Shown piece after piece: positions 35,935-44,533 of a stretch of DNA of 64,000 nt. Under the pieces are notes generated by a model. The model saw nothing but the letters and a program-made list of their open reading frames with translations. It did no database searches and was not told the origin of the DNA. Position 1 is the first letter of the stretch. Every line of letters begins with the position of its first letter. This stretch comes from an uncultured Bacilli bacterium (GTDB lineage: Bacteria; Bacillota_I; Bacilli_A; RF39; UBA660): the NCBI GenBank assembly GCA_934130545.1, contig CAKOYD010000002.1, positions 124,001 through 188,000 on the forward strand, given 5' to 3'. A program made the translations under genes and the position numbers.

Positions 35935-36769
35935 TACTATTCCCCACTATTTCAATATAATTAATACTAATAGGATATATTCTATTAAGTACTCGTAATA
36001 TCTTTCCTGAATTATTACTTAACTTTGTAACACCACCACTAATAATTATATTACTGTCTCCAATTTTCTTATAACCTCGTGCCATATCAGGAAATAATCC
36101 CTTACTAGGAGACACTAACCCATAATTATTCTTAACTAATTTATCTAACCATCTAAATACTAACCCATTATGCATATGTCCACATAATATTAAATCACAC
36201 TTCTTAAGATAATTACTTACATCTTTATCTAATATATTTATTGGACTATGTATTAAAGATATATTAAATAATTTATCACTAAAATATAACTTATCTTTAT
36301 TCTTTAATAAGTCTTGATACATTGCTTTAGCGTCTTCTCCACCATGATTATTATAATAGTACTCTCTAGGCATATTATATCCATTAATAACTACTTTTTT
36401 ATCAATATAATAACTATTATTTAATACATACAAATTATCTATCTTTAAATCTTTAAAATATAATAAATCTTTATTTTCTTTTATATCATGATTGCCTAAA
36501 GAAATAAATACTTTGCTAATCTTTGCTAAATCATTTAAAAAGTTATTTAAAATGTTAATTAACTTAGTATCATATATAACACTAACCTCATCGATAGTAT
36601 CTCCAGCTATACATATATAATCAGGTTCTAACTTCTTAATACTACTCTTTATTAACTCCAAATTATCTATTATAAAATACTTGCTAAAATGAATATCCGA
36701 TAGTAATACTACTTTTATCTTATTCTTAACTTTATTACCAACTATTACATTCTTTACAATATCTATCAT
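35906..36769 (-). CDS. Calcineurin-like metallophosphoesterase
   Basis: 287 residues with the complete metal set: LSDIHF (about 23-28), AGDTIDE (54-60), LGNHD (91-95), a His in LIHSP (about 179) and GHMHNG (about 206-211). Similar to YkuE/YaeI-type membrane-associated phosphoesterases, though a clear N-terminal membrane helix is missing. Substrate unknown. It overlaps the end of uppS by 4 nt (ATGA), so an envelope lipid role is plausible but unproven. Confidence 0.82.
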   Translation of the reverse strand: MIDIVKNVIVGNKVKNKIKVVLLSDIHFSKYFIIDNLELIKSSIKKLEPDYICIAGDTIDEVSVIYDTKLINILNNFLNDLAKISKVFISLGNHDIKENKDLLYFKDLKIDNLYVLNNSYYIDKKVVINGYNMPREYYYNNHGGEDAKAMYQDLLKNKDKLYFSDKLFNISLIHSPINILDKDVSNYLKKCDLILCGHMHNGLVFRWLDKLVKNNYGLVSPSKGLFPDMARGYKKIGDSNIIISGGVTKLSNNSGKILRVLNRIYPISINYIEIVGNSNEKDYKHKK

Positions 36770-37488
36770 TTTGTATAATCAATATTTCCAAATCTTCTAT
36801 CACGTTTCGTATATTCTATAATAGCTTTATCAAATTCTTCTTCATCAAAATCAGGGAAATATGTTTTAGGAAAATAAAACTCAGCATAACTATTTTGCCA
36901 TAACATAAAATTACTTAATCTAAGTTCTCCACTAGTTCTAATCATTAAATCAACATCAGGTAGATCATTATATAAGTTTCTAGATACCAACTCCTCATCG
37001 ATATCATCAATGCTTATCTCTTTATTTGCTACCATCTTGCTTATCTTCTTACAAGTATCTACTAATTCACTTCTTCCTCCATAATTTATACATATATTAA
37101 GTATACCTTTAGTATTATCTTTAGTAGATTCTTCTAATTCTTTCATGGCCTTTAATACTTTATTAGGAAGTGGTTTATCTCTTCCTGAAAAAATAACTTT
37201 AATATTCTCTTTATTAAAATCTTTAATACAACTCTTAAACTTACTAGTAAATATATTCATTAAATAATCTACTTCATCCTTACTTCTTTTAAAGTTCTCA
37301 GTAGAAAAAGCATAAACACTTAATACTTTTATTCCATTAGATAATATATATTTGCTTATATTTTTCAAATTAGTAAACCCAGCATCATGTCCCATACTTC
37401 TTGTAAGTCCTCTTTCTTTCGCCCAACGACCATTGCCATCTAATATAATAGCCACATGACTAGGTACCTTTAAATTACTATAATCCAT
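36766..37488 (-). CDS. uppS: Undecaprenyl diphosphate synthase (cis-prenyltransferase)
   Basis: Condenses isopentenyl units into the C55 lipid carrier for wall synthesis. 240 residues. LDGNGRWAKERGL (18-30) contains the catalytic Asp; SVYAFSTENFKR (about 58-69) and the C-terminal DLMIRTSGELRLSNFMLWQ (about 180-198) follow. All family motifs are intact. First gene of the uppS-phosphoesterase-DUF1292-hydrolase-eno-cse60 run. cdsA, the frequent neighbour, is absent. Confidence 0.93.
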   Translation of the reverse strand: MDYSNLKVPSHVAIILDGNGRWAKERGLTRSMGHDAGFTNLKNISKYILSNGIKVLSVYAFSTENFKRSKDEVDYLMNIFTSKFKSCIKDFNKENIKVIFSGRDKPLPNKVLKAMKELEESTKDNTKGILNICINYGGRSELVDTCKKISKMVANKEISIDDIDEELVSRNLYNDLPDVDLMIRTSGELRLSNFMLWQNSYAEFYFPKTYFPDFDEEEFDKAIIEYTKRDRRFGNIDYTK

Positions 37489-37564
37489 ATCTATCTCCTT
37501 TATTTATATGCATATTAAATATAACATAAATATCAATATAAGTAAATGATTTGCAAATAGTAGA

Positions 37565-37602
37565 CACGAAAAAACTTTATCCCTATTTCTAGAAATAAAG
37601 TT
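37565..37602 (-). terminator. Terminator of the ABC exporter operon
   Basis: AACTTTAT / ATAAAGTT arms (37595-37602 with 37573-37580), then six T on the minus strand. Confidence 0.75.
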
Positions 37603-37609
37603 TATTTTC

Positions 37610-39556
37610 TTACTTTTGAAATTGTGAATTATATAATTCAGCATAAAAGCCATTTTTATTTAATAATTCTGTATGAGTACCTTTTTCAATAATATTTCCA
37701 TCCTTCATAACAAGAATTAAATCAGCATTTTTAATAGTCGATAATCTATGGGCAATTATAAAACTAGTTCGGCCTTCTGTTAACTTATCCATGGCCTTTT
37801 GGACTAATTCTTCAGTTCTTGTATCGACACTACTAGTTGCTTCATCTAAGATAAGGAATGGAGCATCTTCTATCATACCACGTGCAATAGTAAGTAATTG
37901 TTTTTGACCACCACTTATGGCATCACTTTCACTTAACTGAGCATCTAGTCCATTAGGAAGTGTTTTAACATAATGATCAACTCCGACAGTTCTTAAAGCA
38001 TGCCATATTTGTTCATCAGATACATTCTCTTTATTAAACTTTACATTATCCCTAACCGTACCTTCAAATAACCAAGTATCTTGTAAAACCATTATAAATA
38101 AATCATGAATATTCTCTCTTGTTAATTCTTTTGTTGAAACACCATCAATCTTTATATCACCATTATTTATATCATAAAACTTCATAAGTAAATTAACCAT
38201 GGTTGTTTTTCCGGCACCAGTTGGTCCAACTATGGCAACCTTTTGTCCTGGTAATGCTGTCGCACTAAAGTCTTTAATAATAGTTCTACCCTTGTCATAA
38301 CCAAAGTTAACATTCTTAAACTCAATCTTACCTTTTACTTTACTCTTATCTAAGTGTTTAGTACACTCTTCTTCAGTAGGCATTTCTTTTTCATCTAAGA
38401 ATTCAAAAACACGTTCAGAAGCTGCAGCTGTTGATTGTAAACTAGTCATTGCCTGGGCTATTTGTGATAATGGATTAGTAAATAATCTAACATATATCAT
38501 AAATGCCACAATTACTCCAAATGTTGTCATATCATTCATTGTTAATATTGCTCCAACAACACAGACACAAACATAACCTAAATTACCAACAAATCCCATA
38601 ATAGGAAACATTAGTCCTGATAAGAACTGACTCTTTTTATTAGATATATATAATTTTTCATTTAACTCATTAAAGTCTTTAACAGCTTTCTCTGTACCAT
38701 TATATGCTTTAACTACATTATGGCCACTATATATTTCTTCAATATAACCGTTCAAATCACCAAGTTCTTGTTGCCTTTTAATAAAGTATTTCTGACTCTT
38801 ACCAAGTAATAATCCCATAAAAGCAAAACCAATTAAACTAGATACAATAGCGGTAATAGCCATAATATAATTAGTGGCAAACATCATAATAATTGAACCT
38901 ACAAATAAAGTAATACTACTTACTAAAGTTGCTAAACTGTTATTCATATTAGAAGCCACCGTATCAACATCATTAGTAATTCTAGATAAAACATCTCCTG
39001 TTTCATGAGTATCAAAATACTTAAGTGGTAATTTATTAATCTTTGAAGATATTTTACCTCTTAAATCTTTAGCATAATTATTAGATATTGTTGTCATTGA
39101 ATAACCTTCAATATAACTAAATACTGCACTAACAACATATAATATTGCTAAAAGTAAAGCCATATTCTTAACTTTATCTATATCAATATTAGGTTTAACT
39201 ATCTTAGATATACTATCTGGGAACTTATCAATAGAAGACATAACATTACTAACATCATTAGGATCAATATCTTTTAGTATTGTACTAAACTCCATCTTAT
39301 CTTCCATAGATATCTTATCATTACCCATAATATCTTTTATTACTTCTTCATTAATATTGGGGGTAATACCTGCTGTTATCTCATCAGTTAAATCAGATAA
39401 TTTATTAGGAGCTATTAAAGCAATAATTGAACTTATCATAGCTAGTAATAATGAAAAATATAATAATACTTTCCATCTATCTAAACTTTTAAATAACCTC
39501 TTAATTGAACCTTTAAAATCTTTAGACTTTTCAAAATTTCTCCCAGGTCTAGGCAT
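37610..39556 (-). CDS. ABC exporter half, canonical ATPase subunit
   Basis: 648 residues: six-helix type I exporter domain (about 25-360) fused to an ATPase domain. An extra loop of about 90 residues separates the first two membrane helices. Walker A GPTGAGKTT (about 439), signature ISGGQKQLL, Walker B FLILDEATSSVD with the catalytic Glu, H-loop IAHRLST. It overlaps its partner by 8 nt. With the upstream half it forms a BmrC/BmrD-type heterodimeric exporter, probably for drugs or lipids. Confidence 0.87.
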   Translation of the reverse strand: MPRPGRNFEKSKDFKGSIKRLFKSLDRWKVLLYFSLLLAMISSIIALIAPNKLSDLTDEITAGITPNINEEVIKDIMGNDKISMEDKMEFSTILKDIDPNDVSNVMSSIDKFPDSISKIVKPNIDIDKVKNMALLLAILYVVSAVFSYIEGYSMTTISNNYAKDLRGKISSKINKLPLKYFDTHETGDVLSRITNDVDTVASNMNNSLATLVSSITLFVGSIIMMFATNYIMAITAIVSSLIGFAFMGLLLGKSQKYFIKRQQELGDLNGYIEEIYSGHNVVKAYNGTEKAVKDFNELNEKLYISNKKSQFLSGLMFPIMGFVGNLGYVCVCVVGAILTMNDMTTFGVIVAFMIYVRLFTNPLSQIAQAMTSLQSTAAASERVFEFLDEKEMPTEEECTKHLDKSKVKGKIEFKNVNFGYDKGRTIIKDFSATALPGQKVAIVGPTGAGKTTMVNLLMKFYDINNGDIKIDGVSTKELTRENIHDLFIMVLQDTWLFEGTVRDNVKFNKENVSDEQIWHALRTVGVDHYVKTLPNGLDAQLSESDAISGGQKQLLTIARGMIEDAPFLILDEATSSVDTRTEELVQKAMDKLTEGRTSFIIAHRLSTIKNADLILVMKDGNIIEKGTHTELLNKNGFYAELYNSQFQK

Positions 39557-41312
39557 TTTCTAACTCCTCCAATCCTAATTGTGATAAAGCAATTTCTTTA
39601 TATACTTCACATGTTGCTAACAATTCTTTATGAGTTCCTACACCAACACATTCTCCTTTATCTAAAACAACTATCTTATCGGCATTTATTATTGTACCAA
39701 TTCTCTGAGCTACTATTAAACTAGTTGTATCTTTTGTATGTTTCTTTAACTCTTTTCTTAAAACTGCATCTGTTTTATAATCTAGTGCTGAAAAAGAATC
39801 ATCAAAGATATATATTTCCGGATTTCTCGCAATGGCTCTCGCAATCGCTAATCTTTGTTTTTGACCTCCACTAACATTCGTACCGCCTCGTGCAATGTGT
39901 GCATCATACTTGCCATCCATCTTTTCAACGAAATCCGTTCCTTGAGCAATTTCAATAGCTTTCTCTACTTCTTTGTCCGTAGGTTTCTTCTTACCGCTAT
40001 CCCCATAAGTAATATTATCTTTAACACTACCAGTAAACATTACAGCTCTTTGTGGTACATAACCAATAATATTATTTAATTCTTGAAGTTTATAATCTTT
40101 TACATTAATACCATCTACTAATACTTCTCCATCAGTAGCATCATAAAATCTTGGCACTAAGTTTATTAAAGTAGATTTACCACTACCTGTTGAACCAATA
40201 AAAGCTACAGTATCGCCTTTATTAGCTTTAAAAGATATATTCTTTAAAATATAATCATCAGCATCCGGATACTTGAATGATACATTCTTAAACTCTACAG
40301 TTCCTACTTCTTTAGCATTCTTTCTACTTAATTTACCATCAGTAATAGATATTTTCTGATCTAACAATTCATTAATTCTATCAGCAGATACTTTAGCTCT
40401 TGGCCATATCATAAATATCATTGCTAACATTAAAAATGACATAATTACTTGCATACCATAACTAGAAAATACTACCATATTAGAAAATAGTGTTATCTTA
40501 TCTAACATATTAGCTTTATTAATAAGATATGCTCCAATAAAATAGATACCTAGTGTTAAGAAATGCATAACAATATTCATAACTGGATTCATAATTGCAA
40601 AACATCTTTGATTAAATAATTGCATATTAGTTAACTTTTCATTAACATCATTAAATCTATTTTCTTGATATCCTTCAGCATTAAAAGCCCTAATAACTCT
40701 AATACCTGTAAGATTTTCTTTAGTAACGCCATTTACTTTATCAATTAACTTTTGAACCTTTTCAAAACGAGGTATAACTATTAACATTAAAGTAAATACT
40801 GTACATAGTAAAATAACTACGCCACCGGCTGTTAAAAGACTCCATTCAATACTCTTATTAAGTATCTTCGTAATAGCCCATACTGCCATAATAGGTGCTT
40901 TAATTAACATTTGCAATCCCATAGATATAAGCATTTCTATTTGTGTTACATCATTAGTTGTTCTAGTAATCAAACTACTAGTAGAAAACTTCTTCATCTC
41001 TTCCATGCCAAAATTTTCAACTTTATCAAAAATCTTATTCCTTAAATTAAGTGAAAATTTAGCGGATATTAAAGATGAGTAATATCCTACAATAGCAGCT
41101 GATATCAAACTAGCAAAAGCACATAGTAGCATATATCCGCCTTCTTTTAAAATATCACCAATAACACTATTCTCACTAGTAATTAATCTAGTAATATTTG
41201 ACATATAATCAGGTATTTTTAATTCTAACCATACTTGAAAAGCAATTAATGCTACACAAATTATTGTATAAACTGCTTCTTTTTTACCTAAATTCTTCAA
41301 TAATTTTATCAT
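39549..41312 (-). CDS. ABC exporter half, degenerate ATPase subunit
   Basis: 587 residues, six membrane helices (about 15-300) and an ATPase domain. Walker A GSTGSGKST (about 371) and signature VSGGQKQRL are intact, but Walker B reads IYIFDDSFSALD, with Asp in place of the catalytic Glu, and the H-loop His is replaced (VAQRIGT). This is the pattern of the non-hydrolysing site of heterodimeric exporters. GGAGGAAGG precedes ATG 41312. First gene of the pair. Confidence 0.87.
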   Translation of the reverse strand: MIKLLKNLGKKEAVYTIICVALIAFQVWLELKIPDYMSNITRLITSENSVIGDILKEGGYMLLCAFASLISAAIVGYYSSLISAKFSLNLRNKIFDKVENFGMEEMKKFSTSSLITRTTNDVTQIEMLISMGLQMLIKAPIMAVWAITKILNKSIEWSLLTAGGVVILLCTVFTLMLIVIPRFEKVQKLIDKVNGVTKENLTGIRVIRAFNAEGYQENRFNDVNEKLTNMQLFNQRCFAIMNPVMNIVMHFLTLGIYFIGAYLINKANMLDKITLFSNMVVFSSYGMQVIMSFLMLAMIFMIWPRAKVSADRINELLDQKISITDGKLSRKNAKEVGTVEFKNVSFKYPDADDYILKNISFKANKGDTVAFIGSTGSGKSTLINLVPRFYDATDGEVLVDGINVKDYKLQELNNIIGYVPQRAVMFTGSVKDNITYGDSGKKKPTDKEVEKAIEIAQGTDFVEKMDGKYDAHIARGGTNVSGGQKQRLAIARAIARNPEIYIFDDSFSALDYKTDAVLRKELKKHTKDTTSLIVAQRIGTIINADKIVVLDKGECVGVGTHKELLATCEVYKEIALSQLGLEELENA

Positions 41313-41347
41313 TACCTTCCTCCTTATTAACTCTCTATATTCTATTA

Positions 41348-41412
41348 AAGTAGTCTAAATGTGTTAATTTAACTACTTACGTAATATTATAACATTTTAT
41401 AAAAATAGTCAA
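41348..41412 (-). promoter_or_regulatory. Promoter and palindrome upstream of the ABC exporter
   Basis: Minus-strand TTGACT (41407-41412) with a short 15-nt spacer to TATAAT (41386-41391). Just downstream lies an inverted repeat AAGTAGT/ACTACTT (41348-41354, 41372-41378) in the leader, a possible operator for an unlinked regulator. Confidence 0.5.
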
Positions 41413-41427
41413 CCCTCTGTCAAAAGA

Positions 41428-41450
41428 AAAGAATAGGTCTAACCCTATCT
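41428..41450 (-). terminator. Possible terminator after the 31-codon ORF
   Basis: A short stem ATAGG / CCTAT on the minus strand, followed by TCTTTTCTTTT. Confidence 0.5.
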
Positions 41451-41540
41451 CTTCGTATTAAAATAAGTATTTAATTTAATAATTATAATTGAATCTAACA
41501 TATCATCAATCATCTCATTAACTAGTATTTCTCTTGGCAT
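41445..41540 (-). CDS. Possible 31-residue protein
   Basis: ATG 41540 follows AGAGGAT by about 9 nt; stop at 41445, directly at a terminator-like hairpin. The peptide is acidic then hydrophobic (MIDDMLDSIIIIKL) with a basic end and could be an amphipathic helix. It lies between the amidase-like gene and the ABC operon. No family recognised; it may be chance. Confidence 0.35.
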   Translation of the reverse strand: MPREILVNEMIDDMLDSIIIIKLNTYFNTKR

Positions 41541-41621
41541 ATATCTCTATCCTCTTTCAAGATACATTTTACCATACTATAGTTAACAATGTCTTACTTT
41601 CGACAAAACATCTCAATATTT

Positions 41622-42782
41622 TTACTTAGGTACTTTCAATACTTGCCCGATACTTAATAAATTACTACTTAAATTATTTAACTTCTTTAATTCATCAACT
41701 GTTATTTGATATTTTCTCGCGATTGAATATAAATTATCTCCACTCTTAACTACATAGGTATTAGTACTACTACCACTTGGTATCTTCAACACTTGTCCGA
41801 TACTTAACAAATTACTAGTTAAATTATTAAGTCTCTTTATCTCATCAACTGTCGTATTATACTTTCTTGCAATCGAATATAAACTATCACCACTTTTTAC
41901 TACATAAGTATTAGTTGTTCCCGTACCACTACCCGTATTATTACTTTCACTACTACTAGGTATCTTCAATACTTGCCCGATACTTAATAAATTACTACTC
42001 AAGTTATTTAATTTCTTCAATTCATCAACTGTCGTATTATACTTTCTTGCAATCGAATACAAACTATCACCACTCTTAACTACATAAGTATTAGTTGTTC
42101 CTGTATTACTACCTGTATTATTACTTTCACTACTAGGTATCTTCAACACTTGTCCGATATTAAGTACATTACTACTTAAGTTATTTAATTTCTTTAATTC
42201 ATCAACTGTTGTATTATACTTTCTTGCAATTGAATATAAACTATCACCACTCTTAACTATATAAATATTACTTCTATTAATATATGAATATATTGCACTA
42301 CCAACAGAATCTCCTAATAAAGGTATATTAGCAATATCGCCATATTCAATAATAACTGTTTCGGCAGGACTAGTATTTCTTGTTATATAATAATAATCTT
42401 TAGAAGTATCACTAGGTAATCTTAATTGATAATATTTATCTACTACATAACCATTATCTGCTAAAGAGTCAGCTATATCACTAGCTAAACTATCACTATT
42501 TCTTAAAGCATAAATTATTTCATTACTAGTATCATTATTCATTCTATTAGATATAATTATCGTATCTTTATCTATCCCAAGATTATTTATTCTATTAATT
42601 CGATCACTATCTGTTAAAGTAGTATCATTAGTTCTTATTACTGTACTATTAATTCCTCTATTCTTTAAATAATTATTAATATAATTACTAATATCTAAAT
42701 TAAAGTCTTTCTCAACAATACCTCCTCTAGTTATACCTGCATCTTCTCCACCTCGAGAAGCATCTATTATTACTTTTTTCAA
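41622..42782 (-). CDS. Amidase_3-like pseudoenzyme with four LysM repeats
   Basis: 386 residues. The N-terminal 165 residues follow N-acetylmuramoyl-L-alanine amidase (family 3), but the zinc histidines are gone: the DPGHGG place reads DASRGG (7-12) and the SIHAN place reads ISNRMN (about 77-82). The metal Glu (VEKD) and the catalytic-type Glu (VIIEYG) remain. Four near-identical LysM units follow from about 173 to the end, joined by Ser/Asn/Gly linkers. No signal peptide is seen. Likely a wall-binding, non-catalytic protein. Confidence 0.75.
   Translation of the reverse strand: MKKVIIDASRGGEDAGITRGGIVEKDFNLDISNYINNYLKNRGINSTVIRTNDTTLTDSDRINRINNLGIDKDTIIISNRMNNDTSNEIIYALRNSDSLASDIADSLADNGYVVDKYYQLRLPSDTSKDYYYITRNTSPAETVIIEYGDIANIPLLGDSVGSAIYSYINRSNIYIVKSGDSLYSIARKYNTTVDELKKLNNLSSNVLNIGQVLKIPSSESNNTGSNTGTTNTYVVKSGDSLYSIARKYNTTVDELKKLNNLSSNLLSIGQVLKIPSSSESNNTGSGTGTTNTYVVKSGDSLYSIARKYNTTVDEIKRLNNLTSNLLSIGQVLKIPSGSSTNTYVVKSGDNLYSIARKYQITVDELKKLNNLSSNLLSIGQVLKVPK
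41636..42265 (-). repeat. Four tandem LysM-coding repeats
   Basis: Four copies of about 140 nt, differing at few bases, with Ser/Asn-coding spacers of variable length. They encode SGDSLYSIARKYNTTVDELKK-like units. The near-identity points to recent duplication or gene conversion. Confidence 0.8.
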
Positions 42783-42835
42783 TATATCTCACCTAGTATA
42801 ACTATATGAAAAAAAATAAAGATTATTATTAACCT

Positions 42836-43762
42836 TTATTTCTTATTACTTTTATAATTATCTATTAATTCTTTTATCTTTCTAAAACGATGATTTAGCC
42901 CTGACTTAGTTATCTTTTCACCTTCGCTAGTCATTATCTCGCTTAATTCTTGTAATGAACTTTCTGGATATTTTAACCTGTAATCAATAACTTTCTTTAA
43001 CTTACTATCTAATTCATCATATAAACCTAATTCTTTTAATTTATCAATATCTTTAATTTGATTAGAAGAAGTTAAAAATACTTTATCCATATTAGCTTGT
43101 TCACAATTATTTAATCTATTAGTCATATTTTTATGATCACGATATATTCTAATATCTTCAAAGTACATAACACCATTATAAGCTTTAATTATTCTTAAGA
43201 AATCACTAATCTTTTCGGCTTCTTTTATATAAACCATATAGTTTTTTTCTCTTCTAATTATTCTACTATTAAGACTATATTCGTTTAACATTGTATTAAT
43301 ATATTTAGCATACTCATCAGAATCCACTATAAACTCTAAATGATATCTCGACGTTTTAGGATCATTAACACTTCCACAAGCAATAAATAATCCTCTTAAA
43401 TATGCCCTTTTATTTTCTCCATCATCAATTAAATATTCTTTAGGATGTGTTAAATAAGAACTATTATTATCTATAATTGATAAATCCTCTAATATTCTAG
43501 TATTATTCTTTTTTATTTCTAATATATAATTTATTCCTTTATTAAAGTATCTTCTTCTTATTGTTATTGTTGGAGTAATATTATATATATCTTTAAATAA
43601 TTTATATATTCTTCTGGCAACTGCATTATTTTCAACATTAATATATATACTTTCACTAGTTGAAGCACTATTTCTAACAATTGCAGATAGTTCGGCAATA
43701 GACTCTGTCTTACTACATTCTAACCTAGTTATTTCATTCTTTATTTCTGTAGAAAATGTCAT
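42836..43762 (-). CDS. whiA: DNA-binding protein WhiA
   Basis: 308 residues. An N-terminal LAGLIDADG-like homing-endonuclease fold without nuclease residues (about 95-190, RAYLRGLFIACGSVNDP) and a C-terminal helix-turn-helix (about 250-300, SLQELSEIMTSEGEKITKSGLNHRFRKI). In Bacillus, WhiA affects cell division and chromosome segregation. The usual neighbours yvcJ and yvcK are absent here. Start ATG 43762 follows GGAGGT. Confidence 0.9.
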   Translation of the reverse strand: MTFSTEIKNEITRLECSKTESIAELSAIVRNSASTSESIYINVENNAVARRIYKLFKDIYNITPTITIRRRYFNKGINYILEIKKNNTRILEDLSIIDNNSSYLTHPKEYLIDDGENKRAYLRGLFIACGSVNDPKTSRYHLEFIVDSDEYAKYINTMLNEYSLNSRIIRREKNYMVYIKEAEKISDFLRIIKAYNGVMYFEDIRIYRDHKNMTNRLNNCEQANMDKVFLTSSNQIKDIDKLKELGLYDELDSKLKKVIDYRLKYPESSLQELSEIMTSEGEKITKSGLNHRFRKIKELIDNYKSNKK

Positions 43763-43872
43763 ATAATACCTCCTTAAACTTTAAATAAATAATACTATAT
43801 GTTTACTATTAATGTCAATAATAATGTAATTAATTTACCTAAGGCTTCTTTAAAGAACTGTTAAAACAAAAA

Positions 43873-43904
43873 AGGTTATTAACTAAAGTATTAGTCAATA
43901 ACCT
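43873..43904 (-). terminator. Terminator after the 43895 gene
   Basis: 13-bp arms (43873-43885 with 43892-43904, one mismatch/G-U) followed by six T on the minus strand. Confidence 0.85.
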
Positions 43905-44218
43905 AAAAACTTGTTTATATCATATGTTTTTTTTAAATCAACAAATGCTATTGTACGAAACTGACCATTAACATTTTCATACATTATCCCTGCATCACTT
44001 CCAGAAAGCGATATTTCACTTTCAGGAACTTCTAATGGATTATTGTACTCCTTATCAGATGTTGGATACTCAATAAAATAAGTATAATCAACATTAGCAA
44101 AATATGCTTTAATATTATTATTTTTAGATAGTAGCATTACAAATTGATATGTTGATAAGTATTTTGAATCATATTCAGATAAACCTTTTTTTAAATAATT
44201 TTCAAATAAATTTTGCAT
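43895..44218 (-). CDS. Hypothetical small protein
   Basis: 107 residues, soluble. An N-terminal helix (LFENYLKKGLSEYDSKYLS) is followed by a beta-rich part with GSDAGIMYENVNGQFRTIAFVDL, reminiscent of small immunity-like or SMI1-like folds but too weak to assign. AGGAGAA precedes ATG. 47 nt follow the 44266 gene, so the two are probably co-transcribed. Confidence 0.55.
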   Translation of the reverse strand: MQNLFENYLKKGLSEYDSKYLSTYQFVMLLSKNNNIKAYFANVDYTYFIEYPTSDKEYNNPLEVPESEISLSGSDAGIMYENVNGQFRTIAFVDLKKTYDINKFLGY

Positions 44219-44265
44219 AACATTCTCCTACAACTTATACATTTTATCACAAAAAAAGTCATATA

Positions 44266-44520
44266 TTATGACTCTTTATTCTTCTCTACAAATAATGGTA
44301 ATAATGTCTTTAAATTATCTTCACCAAGAACTTCATCTATTAAAGTTTTACCATCTTTATATGTAGCTTCTACTATTTTATAGTTATCTTTAATATCTGT
44401 TTCTGTATCATTAACTTCAGCTACATAAAAATAATCTTTACCATCTTTAACAACTTTATCTATTACTAAATATTTTTCTTTATTACCTAATGTAATAATC
44501 TTATTTACTTCTATTTTCAT
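44266..44520 (-). CDS. Hypothetical small protein, DUF1292-like
   Basis: 84 residues. Strand pattern (VNKIITLGNKEKYLVIDKVV, DYFYVAEVND, then a helix VLGEDNLKTLLPLF) resembles DUF1292-type small proteins but I would not insist. Starts 13 nt after the coiled-coil gene with AAAGGAGAA, so it is in that operon. Confidence 0.55.
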   Translation of the reverse strand: MKIEVNKIITLGNKEKYLVIDKVVKDGKDYFYVAEVNDTETDIKDNYKIVEATYKDGKTLIDEVLGEDNLKTLLPLFVEKNKES

Positions 44521-44533
44521 AAAGTTCTCCTTT

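Noticed and set aside
41636..42265. Tandem repeats as a CRISPR array
   Set aside because: They are in-frame LysM-coding units of about 140 nt; no short identical repeats with unique spacers.
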